From assembly GCA_965368115.1 (NCBI GenBank), contig CBDULQ010000235.1, positions 1 through 5,326 of the forward strand: 5,326 nt of DNA. Reading direction: 5' to 3'. Positions 1-5,167 of this stretch are shown in pieces; positions within the stretch are counted from its first letter, which is position 1; every line of letters begins with the position of its first letter. The notes below the pieces were generated by a model. That model worked only from the letters and a program-made list of their open reading frames with translations, ran no database searches and was not told where the DNA came from. Both the position numbers and the translations under genes were made by a program. The stretch is from CBDULQ01 sp965368115. GTDB taxonomy: Bacteria; Pseudomonadota; Gammaproteobacteria; SZUA-229.

Positions 1-132
1 GCTGGCGAGGACACGCCCGCCGCTGAGCCTGCCATGGACAACGACAGCGCAGCGACTGACGGCTCTACTACAGACGGCGGCATGGAACCCGCCGCACCGC
101 CGTCTCCGCCGTCAGGAACATCTCTTCAATAA
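1..132 (+). CDS. C-terminal end of an unknown protein with an acidic, Ala/Pro-rich tail (partial)
   Basis: An open frame runs from the first base to a TAA at 130-132 and gives 43 residues. The composition is typical of a disordered tail: many Ala, Pro, Ser, Thr, Gly, Asp and Glu, with no aromatic residue and almost no basic one. There are two related acidic patches (MDNDSAATDG and STTDGGMEP), followed by a Pro-rich stretch ending PPSPPSGTSLQ. The start and any folded domain lie outside the window, so I cannot name the protein. A strong terminator 22 bases after the stop supports this being the true end of a gene. An intrinsically disordered C-terminal extension is the only property that can be read, and it should not be used to assign a function. 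Confidence 0.7.
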   Translation, partial: AGEDTPAAEPAMDNDSAATDGSTTDGGMEPAAPPSPPSGTSLQ

Positions 133-154
133 AGTGGTTCAATCAAGTTTGATC

Positions 155-183
155 AAAAGCCCGGCTTATGCCGGGCTTTTTTT
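155..183 (+). terminator. Rho-independent terminator of the upstream gene
   Basis: A perfect GC-rich stem, GCCCGGC (159-165) with GCCGGGC (170-176), closes a TTAT loop. It is extended by four A-T pairs (155-158 with 177-180) and followed by an unbroken T tract to 183. It lies 22 bases after the stop of the partial gene and separates it from the next transcription unit. Because of the flanking A run, it may also work weakly on the opposite strand. Confidence 0.92.
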
Positions 184-213
184 GTTCTGTATCATTCGCC
201 TTAGTGAACCGCG

Positions 214-241
214 TGGAACTGGGGCCGGCAAATGGTATGAT
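214..241 (+). promoter_or_regulatory. Candidate sigma-70 extended -10 promoter for the 128-residue protein and rhodanese genes
   Basis: TATGAT at 236-241 matches the -10 consensus at five of six positions. It is preceded by TG one base upstream (TGG at 233-235), the extended -10 arrangement. A poor -35-like TGGAAC lies 16 bases upstream (214-219). It sits between a terminator and the next start codon, where a promoter is expected. The transcript would start near 248 and leave a leader of about 40 bases. No operator-like inverted repeat is evident. Confidence 0.5.
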
Positions 242-288
242 GCCTTTCGGTAGCAGGTCTGTCCTGATGTAATCGAGCCGGAGGTGGC

Positions 289-675
289 ATGGAGTTTTTT
301 GAATCGGCGAATATCGAGCTGGATGCAGACGGTTTGCAGCAGATAGGCATCGGCCAGTTACCCCGATATTGTGCATCGATCCATTCGGCCGAGCAGCTAC
401 AGGTGACGCTGGGCCGAATCAGCGGAATCTGGGGGGATGTACGCATCGAGCGTGCATTGATCCACGGCGGACTGCGCTTCAGCCTGCCAGACTGTCCCTG
501 TAACCTGACCTGGACACTGACCCGGTCCGCGCCGGGTGAGGCAGAGGCGGTGGTGATTCATCTCACCACCAGTCGTCAGCATCACGAGCTGGAGGTCATC
601 GATGCCATCCATACGTTTATCGAGGACTGGAAGCATGGTCTGGAACAGGCCGGATCCGCCTCATCCGATATTTAA
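289..675 (+). CDS. Uncharacterised 128-residue protein with a Cys-Pro-Cys motif, upstream of a rhodanese
   Basis: I do not recognise this family. The ATG has a good ribosome site, GGAGG (280-284), four bases before it. The protein has no signal peptide or membrane segment, so it is probably cytoplasmic. It is acidic, with a central region that looks strand-rich (about 45-95) and a likely amphipathic C-terminal helix (about 98-120, containing DAIHTFIEDWKHGLEQ). It has three cysteines: C28 and a CPC pair at C69 and C71, followed by a Trp-Thr-rich strand. A CxC pair can bind metal or form a disulfide or persulfide, but nothing here proves that. The rhodanese gene begins 21 bases after its stop, with no terminator between them, so the two are probably co-transcribed and may work together. 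Length, Shine-Dalgarno site, promoter and codon-like composition all support a real gene. Confidence 0.85.
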   Translation: MEFFESANIELDADGLQQIGIGQLPRYCASIHSAEQLQVTLGRISGIWGDVRIERALIHGGLRFSLPDCPCNLTWTLTRSAPGEAEAVVIHLTTSRQHHELEVIDAIHTFIEDWKHGLEQAGSASSDI

Positions 676-696
676 TGAGATTGAAGGTTAGCGGTA

Positions 697-1107
697 GTGA
701 GTAAAGAAAAAACCCTGATGGACTTTGTTAAGGCGGCAAAGTCATGTACGAAAAGTATCAGTATCGAAGAAGTCACCACATTACAGGCCGAACAGCATTT
801 CGGTATTCTGGATGTGCGTGAATACGAAGAATATGCGGAAGGCACCATCGACGGTGCGGTCAATGTGCCGCGCGGTATGCTGGAAGCCTTATGCGATCAC
901 AACTATCCGTCGCGACGTGCCGAAATGCAGGATCGCGAGCGGCCCTGGCTGATCCTCTGTGCCACCGGTGGCCGTGCGGCCATGGCGGCGGATGTCATGC
1001 AGCAGATGGGTTTCAGCGATGTGCGAGTGATCGAAGGTGGTATCGCGGCCTGGAAGGAAGCTGAAAAAGGTACCGTCATCCCACCGCGTCACGTGCATCA
1101 CGCCTGA
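697..1107 (+). CDS. Single-domain rhodanese-like sulfurtransferase
   Basis: This 136-residue protein starts with GTG, with GAAGG (683-687) nine bases upstream. It is a single rhodanese domain (about residues 20-122). Visible family landmarks are LDVRE (38-42), the GTIDGAVNVPRG segment (49-60), and the active-site loop CATGGRAA with the catalytic cysteine C88 at the end of a hydrophobic strand (WLIL). The domain closes with the typical VIEGGIAAWK segment (111-120). The intact Cys loop implies an active enzyme that carries a persulfide on C88 and passes sulfur between donors and acceptors such as thiosulfate, thiols or carrier proteins. The true substrates cannot be read. There is no signal peptide, so it should be cytoplasmic. 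A short His-containing tail (RHVHHA) follows the domain, and other cysteines are at C17 and C66. It follows the unknown CPC protein by 21 bases and ends at a strong terminator. A TIM-like or phosphatase (Cdc25) reading is unlikely, given the loop sequence and size. Confidence 0.94.
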   Translation: MSKEKTLMDFVKAAKSCTKSISIEEVTTLQAEQHFGILDVREYEEYAEGTIDGAVNVPRGMLEALCDHNYPSRRAEMQDRERPWLILCATGGRAAMAADVMQQMGFSDVRVIEGGIAAWKEAEKGTVIPPRHVHHA

Positions 1108-1125
1108 TCCGGGGAGACCCCATCA
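1105..1125 (+). other. Small perfect hairpin spanning the rhodanese stop codon
   Basis: GGGG-AGA-CCCC (1111-1121) forms a four-pair GC stem with a three-base loop. It is flanked by the complementary arms TGAT (1105-1108, including the stop codon) and ATCA (1122-1125), with CC bulged on the left side. It lies directly upstream of the main terminator hairpin, so the transcript could end in two stacked hairpins. It may only stabilise the 3' end or be incidental. Confidence 0.35.
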
Positions 1126-1126
1126 G

Positions 1127-1163
1127 CCGGTCTGTATTCCCGTGATGCAGACCGGTTTTTTTT
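1127..1163 (+). terminator. Rho-independent terminator after the rhodanese gene
   Basis: CCGGTCTG (1127-1134) pairs perfectly with CAGACCGG (1148-1155). The stem can extend inward by TAT/ATG, including one G-T pair, around a seven-base loop. Eight T residues (1156-1163) follow immediately. It closes the 128-residue protein and rhodanese unit and insulates the lipoprotein gene downstream. Confidence 0.95.
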
Positions 1164-1279
1164 GCGTGTTAATTGTGATGCGGTCCCCTTAACGGATATG
1201 CGCAGGAGACGAGTGGTCGCACAAGCGGCTCGAACTCTGGCACAATCGAAAATATCTTCATGTTAATCAGGGACTGAAC

Positions 1280-2440
1280 ATGACGCATGCCTTCCGTTAT
1301 TGCCTGCTCATACTGCTGGTTATGCTTTCCGCCTGCGGCGGCGGTTCCTCATCATCCGGTTCATCGGCCAGTAGCAGTACACCGCAACCCTCGCGCAGTT
1401 TCAAAATGGGTTTCACACCCTGGGTCTATGAAGCAACATTCACTGCACAGGATTTCATTTACGACCGCATTCAAAACGACGGCGACATCATCAGTCAGCA
1501 CATCATGGATGGCGTGCCCTGGCAGGAAGCGCTGGACGGTGATCCCTACCCGCAGCACACGGAAGACGAAATCAGCGCGCGGCTCAGCCACACCCTGGCG
1601 GGCATACCGGTGTACCTGTCCATCGATTCGTTGAACGGTGTGCGTACCGAACTGGTCGGTAACTGGGGCGCCAGTGGACAGGAAGCACGTAGCGGTGCCT
1701 GGGCGACACTCAGTTTCGATGACCAGGATGTCATCGATGCCTATATCAACTTCGCCCTGGATCTAATCGGTCGTTTTCAGCCGGACTATTTCAATTACGG
1801 CGTCGAGGTGGGCGGGCTGGTGGAATACGATCTGACCCATGGCAGTAACCGCTTTGCGGAATTCGTGGTGTTCGCCGCGCAGGTGTATAACGCGATCAAG
1901 ACGGTGCATCCCGATCTCGACATGATGGTGTCCCTGTCATTGAAGACGCCGGGCAATGCGGAAATGCAGGCACTGCAGAGTGCTTTCCCGGCACTGGCGC
2001 CGTATGTGGATCGGGTTGGTATCAGCGTTTATCCCTATGCGTTTTTCAATCACGCCGATAAGGCCGATCCTGCTAATCTGCCCGCAGACTGGTTGAGCCA
2101 GATTCAGGTGATTGCGCCCGGCAAGCCCATCGCCATCGCCGAGACCAGCTGGGCGGCCGAGGACCTGGTGATTGCAAGCTACTCGATCAATCTCAGCATC
2201 AACGAAATCAACCAGCGCGATTTTGCGGATGTGTTGTTGCAGGCGAGTGAAGACCTGGATGTGGCTTTCGTGATCTGGTGGGCCTATGCCGACTTCGACA
2301 CCCTGTGGGCGAGCTTTCCGGCCTCGGCGCAGGACATCGGTCTGATCTGGCGCGATACCGGTCTGCTGGATGAAAACCTCAACGAGCGCCCTGCCCTGCA
2401 GATCTGGCGCGACTGGTTTGCGCGCAGTTATGCGCCCTGA
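1280..2440 (+). CDS. Lipoprotein with a TIM-barrel glycoside hydrolase-like domain (clan GH-A/GH53-like)
   Basis: This is a 386-residue protein whose ATG follows AGGGA (1269-1273) by six bases. Residues 1-19 are a lipoprotein signal with lipobox L16-S17-A18-C19. The residues after C19 are Gly-Gly-Gly, with no Asp at +2, so Lol sorting would favour the outer membrane. A Ser/Gly/Pro linker (20-40) leads to the catalytic-type domain (about 41-386). Features of a clan GH-A (beta/alpha)8 barrel are visible. A candidate acid/base E176 lies in YFNYGVEVGG at the end of a strand. VGISVYPY (246-253) is a typical late-barrel strand. A candidate nucleophile E288 lies in PIAIAETSW. An aromatic strand VIWWAYAD (331-338) follows. 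GH53 endo-galactanases share this general pattern, but the residue before E176 is Val where Asn is usual, so the exact family and substrate are uncertain. Glycan cleavage at the cell surface is inferred. The gene stands alone: a terminator precedes it, no convincing promoter was found in 1164-1279, and its last 13 bases overlap the convergent Cdd1-like gene. Confidence 0.85.
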   Translation: MTHAFRYCLLILLVMLSACGGGSSSSGSSASSSTPQPSRSFKMGFTPWVYEATFTAQDFIYDRIQNDGDIISQHIMDGVPWQEALDGDPYPQHTEDEISARLSHTLAGIPVYLSIDSLNGVRTELVGNWGASGQEARSGAWATLSFDDQDVIDAYINFALDLIGRFQPDYFNYGVEVGGLVEYDLTHGSNRFAEFVVFAAQVYNAIKTVHPDLDMMVSLSLKTPGNAEMQALQSAFPALAPYVDRVGISVYPYAFFNHADKADPANLPADWLSQIQVIAPGKPIAIAETSWAAEDLVIASYSINLSINEINQRDFADVLLQASEDLDVAFVIWWAYADFDTLWASFPASAQDIGLIWRDTGLLDENLNERPALQIWRDWFARSYAP

Positions 2441-2736
2441 TTTTTCTGCAATGCACTCAACAGCTTTTTGCGTCGTGCGGTAAATGCCCACCAGGGTTGT
2501 GCCGCCTCGCCCTGCATGAACGCAGTAATCGACATGAAGGTGTCCAGGACACAAGGGTCCTGCTGAACACCGCTGATATCACACAGTCGAAAATATAATT
2601 CCATTGCATCACAGTCTGCGAGTTGTTGCGGCTGTTCGATGCCGAGGCGTTGCAGATCGCGGGCCATGGCCGGCCCGATGTTGGGCAGGTCGGTGAGTTT
2701 CGAAAGACGATCGCGACTGACTTTATCCGGGTGCAT
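2428..2736 (-). CDS. Cdd1-family helix-hairpin-helix protein ("pathogenicity locus" family)
   Basis: This 102-residue protein starts at an ATG with a strong upstream GGGAGG (complement of 2741-2746). Its N-terminal half contains a helix-hairpin-helix motif, LTDLPNIGPAMARDLQRLGI (14-33), with the LPNIGPA hairpin of non-specific DNA-binding HhH proteins. The C-terminal half carries the features I associate with the Cdd1 family: LYFRLCDISG (47-56), DPCVLDTFMS (60-69), a FMQGE turn, and PWWAFTARRK (81-90). Length is normal for that family, and cysteines C52 and C62 are in the family-typical places. No biochemical role is established that I can cite with confidence; DNA binding is inferred from the HhH motif. 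It is the last gene of the hemB-aroE unit, 15 bases after aroE, with its ribosome site inside that gap. Its stop overlaps the convergent lipoprotein gene by 13 bases, and no terminator for this strand is visible. Confidence 0.9.
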   Translation of the reverse strand: MHPDKVSRDRLSKLTDLPNIGPAMARDLQRLGIEQPQQLADCDAMELYFRLCDISGVQQDPCVLDTFMSITAFMQGEAAQPWWAFTARRKKLLSALQKNQGA

Positions 2737-2751
2737 GGCCCCTCCCTGAAA

Positions 2752-3576
2752 TCAGGCGTTCAACATGGCGCGGATATGATTGATCACCGACACCGTTTCC
2801 GGGCGCACATCACGCCAGATATAAAACGATTCCGCCGCCTGTTCCACCAGCATACCGAGACCGTCGAGACAGAGGATTGCGCCCTGTTGCTGACCCCAGT
2901 GCATGAAAGGCGTGGGTTCGGCACCGTACATCATGTCGTAAACCGCAGCACCGTCATTGAGCAGGGCGTCGGGCAGCGGCGGTAACTCGCCGGCCAGGCT
3001 GGCCGAGGTGCCGTTGATGATGAGATCGAAATGCTGTCCGGCCAGGTCGTCGAAGCCGCAGCCTTTGACGGGACCCAGGTCGCGGAAATCGGCCGCCAGT
3101 TGTTCGGCCTTGTCGACGGTACGATTGGCGATGAGCAGTTGTTGCGGCTGTTCCTGCAGCAGCGGTTCCAGCACGCCGCGTACCGCACCGCCGGCCCCGA
3201 CGATGAGGATGGTTTTGTCGGCAATGGCGATGTTGTTATTGTCGGTGAGGTCCCGCACCAGGCCGACACCATCGGTGTTGTCGCCGTAATAATCGTTTTC
3301 GCCGCGCAGCACCAGGGTATTCACCGCGCCGGCGCGTTGGGCTCTTGGACTCAGCTCGGCGGCCAGTTCGAAGGCGTCCAGCTTGAAGGGTACGGTAATG
3401 TTGAGACCCTTGCCGTCATGGCGATAAAAATCCAGCACCGCCGCAGCGAGATGACCCGGCTCGACACGGATTGCGGTGTAGTCGAGTTGTTGGCCGGTCT
3501 GTTCGGCAAAGGCGCTGTGAATGGCCGGTGACTTGCTGTGTGCCACCGGGTTACCCATGACTGCGTAACAATCCAT
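2752..3576 (-). CDS. aroE: Shikimate dehydrogenase (NADP+)
   Basis: AroE reversibly reduces 3-dehydroshikimate to shikimate with NADPH, in the cytoplasmic pathway to chorismate and aromatic amino acids. The 274-residue length is normal. The N-terminal substrate domain has MGNPVAHSKSPAIH, with shikimate-binding S14 and S16, and NITVPFK with catalytic K65. N86 and D102 (in DNTDGVG) complete the active site, and K65 and D102 have the same numbers as in E. coli AroE. The Rossmann domain shows the glycine loop VGAGGAVRG (126-134) and NRT (151-153), the motif that selects NADPH over NADH. NGTS, DMMYG and the C-terminal DGLGMLVEQAAESF segment are also present. All key residues are intact. The ATG begins three bases after the hemB stop. 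Its ribosome site AAGAAGG (complement of 3584-3590) lies inside the end of hemB, so translation is probably coupled. Confidence 0.98.
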   Translation of the reverse strand: MDCYAVMGNPVAHSKSPAIHSAFAEQTGQQLDYTAIRVEPGHLAAAVLDFYRHDGKGLNITVPFKLDAFELAAELSPRAQRAGAVNTLVLRGENDYYGDNTDGVGLVRDLTDNNNIAIADKTILIVGAGGAVRGVLEPLLQEQPQQLLIANRTVDKAEQLAADFRDLGPVKGCGFDDLAGQHFDLIINGTSASLAGELPPLPDALLNDGAAVYDMMYGAEPTPFMHWGQQQGAILCLDGLGMLVEQAAESFYIWRDVRPETVSVINHIRAMLNA

Positions 3577-3579
3577 GCT

Positions 3580-4584
3580 TCAGCCTTCTTTCAACCAGCG
3601 CGCAGCATCCCTGGCGCTGTAGGTGAGAATGCCGTCGGCGCCGGCGCGTTTGAAGCTGAGCAGGGTTTCCAGGGTGCAGGCTTTTTCATCCAGCCAGCCG
3701 TTCTGGGCGGCGGCTTTCAGCATCGCGTATTCGCCACTCACGTGATATACGTAAGTCGGTGCACCGAAGCTGTCCTTGATGCGGCGTACAATGTCGAGAT
3801 AAGGCAGACCGGGTTTGATCATCACCATGTCGGCGCCTTCCAGCAGATCCAGCTCCACTTCGCGCAGCGCTTCGTCGCTGTTGGCCGGGTCCATCTGGTA
3901 ACTGTATTTGTTGCCGCCGGCCAGGTTGGCGGCCGAGCCGACCGCGTCGCGGAACGGACCGTAAAAGGCGGAAGCGTATTTGGCGGAATAAGCGATGATG
4001 CGGGTGTGGATGTGGCCGGAGGCTTCCAGGGCGCCGCGAATCTCGCCGATGCGGCCATCCATCATATCCGAGGGACCGACCATGTCGGCGCCGGCTTCGG
4101 CGTGGGACACGGCCTGTCTGACCAGCACGTCGACGGTTTCATCATTGAGTACATAGCCGCTGGCGTCGATCAGTCCGTCCTGGCCGTGGGAGGTGAACGG
4201 GTCCAGCGCCACGTCGGTCATCACGCCGAGTTCTGGAAAAGCCTGTTTCAGCGCGCGCACGGCGCGTTGTGCAAGGCCGTCCGGGTTGTAGGCTTCCGCC
4301 GCATCGTCGGATTTCTTTTCCTGGGGTACCACGGGAAACAGGGCGATGGCGGGAATGCCCAGCGTCAGGCACTGTTCCGCTTCCTGTAGCAGCAGATCGA
4401 TGCTCACCCGTTCGATACCGGGCATGGACGGTATCGCTTCACGTTGCTGTTCACCCTCGAGAATAAACATGGGGTAAATGAAATCGTTGGCGGTTAAAAT
4501 GGTCTCTCGCATCAGTCGACGACTGAACTCATCGCGACGCATTCGACGCATACGTAGCTTCGGGTAGCTGCTGGTTCGATTCAC
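3580..4584 (-). CDS. hemB: Delta-aminolevulinic acid dehydratase (porphobilinogen synthase), magnesium type
   Basis: HemB condenses two 5-aminolevulinate molecules to porphobilinogen, an early step of haem and tetrapyrrole synthesis in the cytoplasm. The protein has 334 residues, normal for the family. The two Schiff-base lysines are K202 in YSAKYASAFYGPFRDA and K257 in MVMIKPGLPYLD. The metal loop reads DVALDPFTSHGQDG (124-137): Asp and Ala replace the cysteines of the zinc enzymes, so this is the Pseudomonas-like form that lacks the catalytic zinc site and is stimulated by magnesium. The start is GTG (complement of 4582-4584), with a weak GGAAA seven bases upstream. It is preferred over the internal ATGs at codons 12 and 15 because the YPxxRxRRxRRDEFSRRL segment is conserved at the N-terminus of this group. 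It heads a - strand operon with aroE and a Cdd1-like gene, and is divergent from the DUF302-like gene. Confidence 0.98.
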   Translation of the reverse strand: MNRTSSYPKLRMRRMRRDEFSRRLMRETILTANDFIYPMFILEGEQQREAIPSMPGIERVSIDLLLQEAEQCLTLGIPAIALFPVVPQEKKSDDAAEAYNPDGLAQRAVRALKQAFPELGVMTDVALDPFTSHGQDGLIDASGYVLNDETVDVLVRQAVSHAEAGADMVGPSDMMDGRIGEIRGALEASGHIHTRIIAYSAKYASAFYGPFRDAVGSAANLAGGNKYSYQMDPANSDEALREVELDLLEGADMVMIKPGLPYLDIVRRIKDSFGAPTYVYHVSGEYAMLKAAAQNGWLDEKACTLETLLSFKRAGADGILTYSARDAARWLKEG

Positions 4585-4606
4585 CGTGTGGTTTCCGTTA
4601 AGCCTG

Positions 4607-4635
4607 TTGAATGTAGTGGGGTATTGTCATATAGC
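4607..4635 (+). promoter_or_regulatory. Candidate sigma-70 promoter for the DUF302-like gene
   Basis: TTGAAT (4607-4612) and TATAGC (4630-4635) are separated by 17 bases, and each matches consensus at four of six positions. Transcription would begin near 4642, giving a leader of about 44 bases before the ATG at 4686. A start there would put an upstream in-frame ATG at 4641 at or before the 5' end of the message, which supports the downstream start. Confidence 0.5.
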
Positions 4636-4651
4636 CCCAGATGAGACTCAA
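4623..4651 (-). promoter_or_regulatory. Candidate sigma-70 promoter for the hemB-aroE operon
   Basis: Read on the minus strand, TTGAGT (4651-4646) and GACAAT (4628-4623) are separated by 17 bases. Both hexamers match consensus at four of six positions. Transcription would start near 4616, about 30 bases before the hemB GTG. It overlaps the divergent promoter candidate, so the two polymerases would compete for the site if both are real. Confidence 0.4.
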
Positions 4652-4672
4652 GAACGAATTAGAACGCACTTT

Positions 4673-4679
4673 GAGGGAG
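4673..4679 (+). promoter_or_regulatory. Ribosome binding site that fixes the DUF302-like start
   Basis: GAGGGAG lies six bases before the ATG at 4686. The upstream in-frame ATG at 4641 has no purine-rich site in front of it (ATAGCCCCAG). The downstream choice also places a clean signal peptide at the N-terminus. Confidence 0.8.
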
Positions 4680-4685
4680 CGCATC

Positions 4686-5156
4686 ATGCTGAGAAAAATA
4701 GGCCTTGTTTTCGCACTGCTGGTATCCAGCGCCGTGCAGGCGGGCAGTCCGAATGTGTTTGAAATGAGTGTGCAGAAGCCGGTGGAGGGTGTTTATGGGG
4801 CGCTCTACAAGGCGCTTGAAGACGATGGTTTCTTCGTCGTGTTCGAAGCCAACATCGGCAAAAACCTGGCGCGCTTCGAAGAAAAATGGGGCGACAATTA
4901 CAATCGCAACAAACTGGATGCGATGCGCAGCATGGTGTTCTGCAACGGCTGGTACGCCAATGCGGTGAGTAATGCGGATCCATCCATGCTGGCCCTGTGT
5001 CCGCTGCGTGTCTCGTTGATCGAAAAAGCCGGAAAAACCAGTGTGCTGTTCGCGCGACCCACGGTGATGGCCGGCGACAGCCCGGCGAAGGCGGTTCTAC
5101 AGCGCGTCGAAGATGATGTCATCGCGGTGATCCGCAAGGTGATGCAGGCGCAATAA
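4686..5156 (+). CDS. Exported DUF302-like protein
   Basis: From the ATG at 4686 the protein has 156 residues; the frame is open further upstream to an ATG at 4641, but the ribosome site and signal peptide favour 4686. Residues 1-19 form a Sec signal peptide: a basic start (MLRKIG), a hydrophobic core (LVFALLV) and an Ala-x-Ala-type end (SSAVQA) before GSPNVF. The mature part has the pattern of the DUF302 fold. There is an N-terminal helix (VYGALYKALEDDGFFVVFE), then a hydrophobic strand with FCNGWYANAV (C86), the spaced LALCPLRVSLIE (C105), a further strand (TSVLFARPTV), and a C-terminal helix with acidic and basic residues. C86 and C105 could form a disulfide in the periplasm, but that is inferred. 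Function of the family is unknown to me. The next gene, a BASS-type transporter, starts 11 bases later, so they are probably co-transcribed. The DUF302 assignment rests on pattern recognition and is moderately secure. Confidence 0.85.
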   Translation: MLRKIGLVFALLVSSAVQAGSPNVFEMSVQKPVEGVYGALYKALEDDGFFVVFEANIGKNLARFEEKWGDNYNRNKLDAMRSMVFCNGWYANAVSNADPSMLALCPLRVSLIEKAGKTSVLFARPTVMAGDSPAKAVLQRVEDDVIAVIRKVMQAQ

Positions 5157-5167
5157 GTCGACTCACC

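Noticed and set aside
142..153. Short inverted repeat ATCAA-GT-TTGAT just before the first terminator.
   Set aside because: The stem is AT-rich, five pairs with a two-base loop, too small and weak to be meaningful beside the strong terminator.
1173..1202. TTGTGA with TATGCG 18 bases downstream as a promoter for the lipoprotein gene.
   Set aside because: The -10 matches at only three positions and the spacing is long. Other AT-rich hexamers near 1241-1258 are equally weak, so no promoter is called in 1164-1279.
1239..1256. TGGCAC upstream of the lipoprotein gene, resembling the -24 box of a sigma-54 promoter.
   Set aside because: The matching -12 GC element is missing; AAAA stands where TTGC should be.
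1937..2554. Minus-strand open frame of 205 codons across the end of the lipoprotein gene and the start of the intergenic junction.
   Set aside because: It is antisense to two supported genes, lacks a ribosome site and its translation shows no recognisable fold or motif.
2621..3153. A 17-base exact direct repeat, AGTTGTTGCGGCTGTTC, at 2621-2637 and 3137-3153.
   Set aside because: Both copies lie inside coding sequence in the same frame and encode Glu-Gln-Pro-Gln-Gln-Leu in the Cdd1-like protein and in AroE. No flanking homology extends it, so codon-usage coincidence is the simplest reading.
3538..4389. Long + strand open frame opposite hemB (283 codons), with similar ones opposite aroE.
   Set aside because: These are antisense shadows of well-identified genes in GC-rich codons. 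They have no ribosome sites and no recognisable domains.
4641..4685. Upstream start for the DUF302-like protein adding 15 residues (MRLKNELERTLRERI).
   Set aside because: It has no Shine-Dalgarno site, coincides with the predicted transcript start and would bury the signal peptide behind a charged extension.
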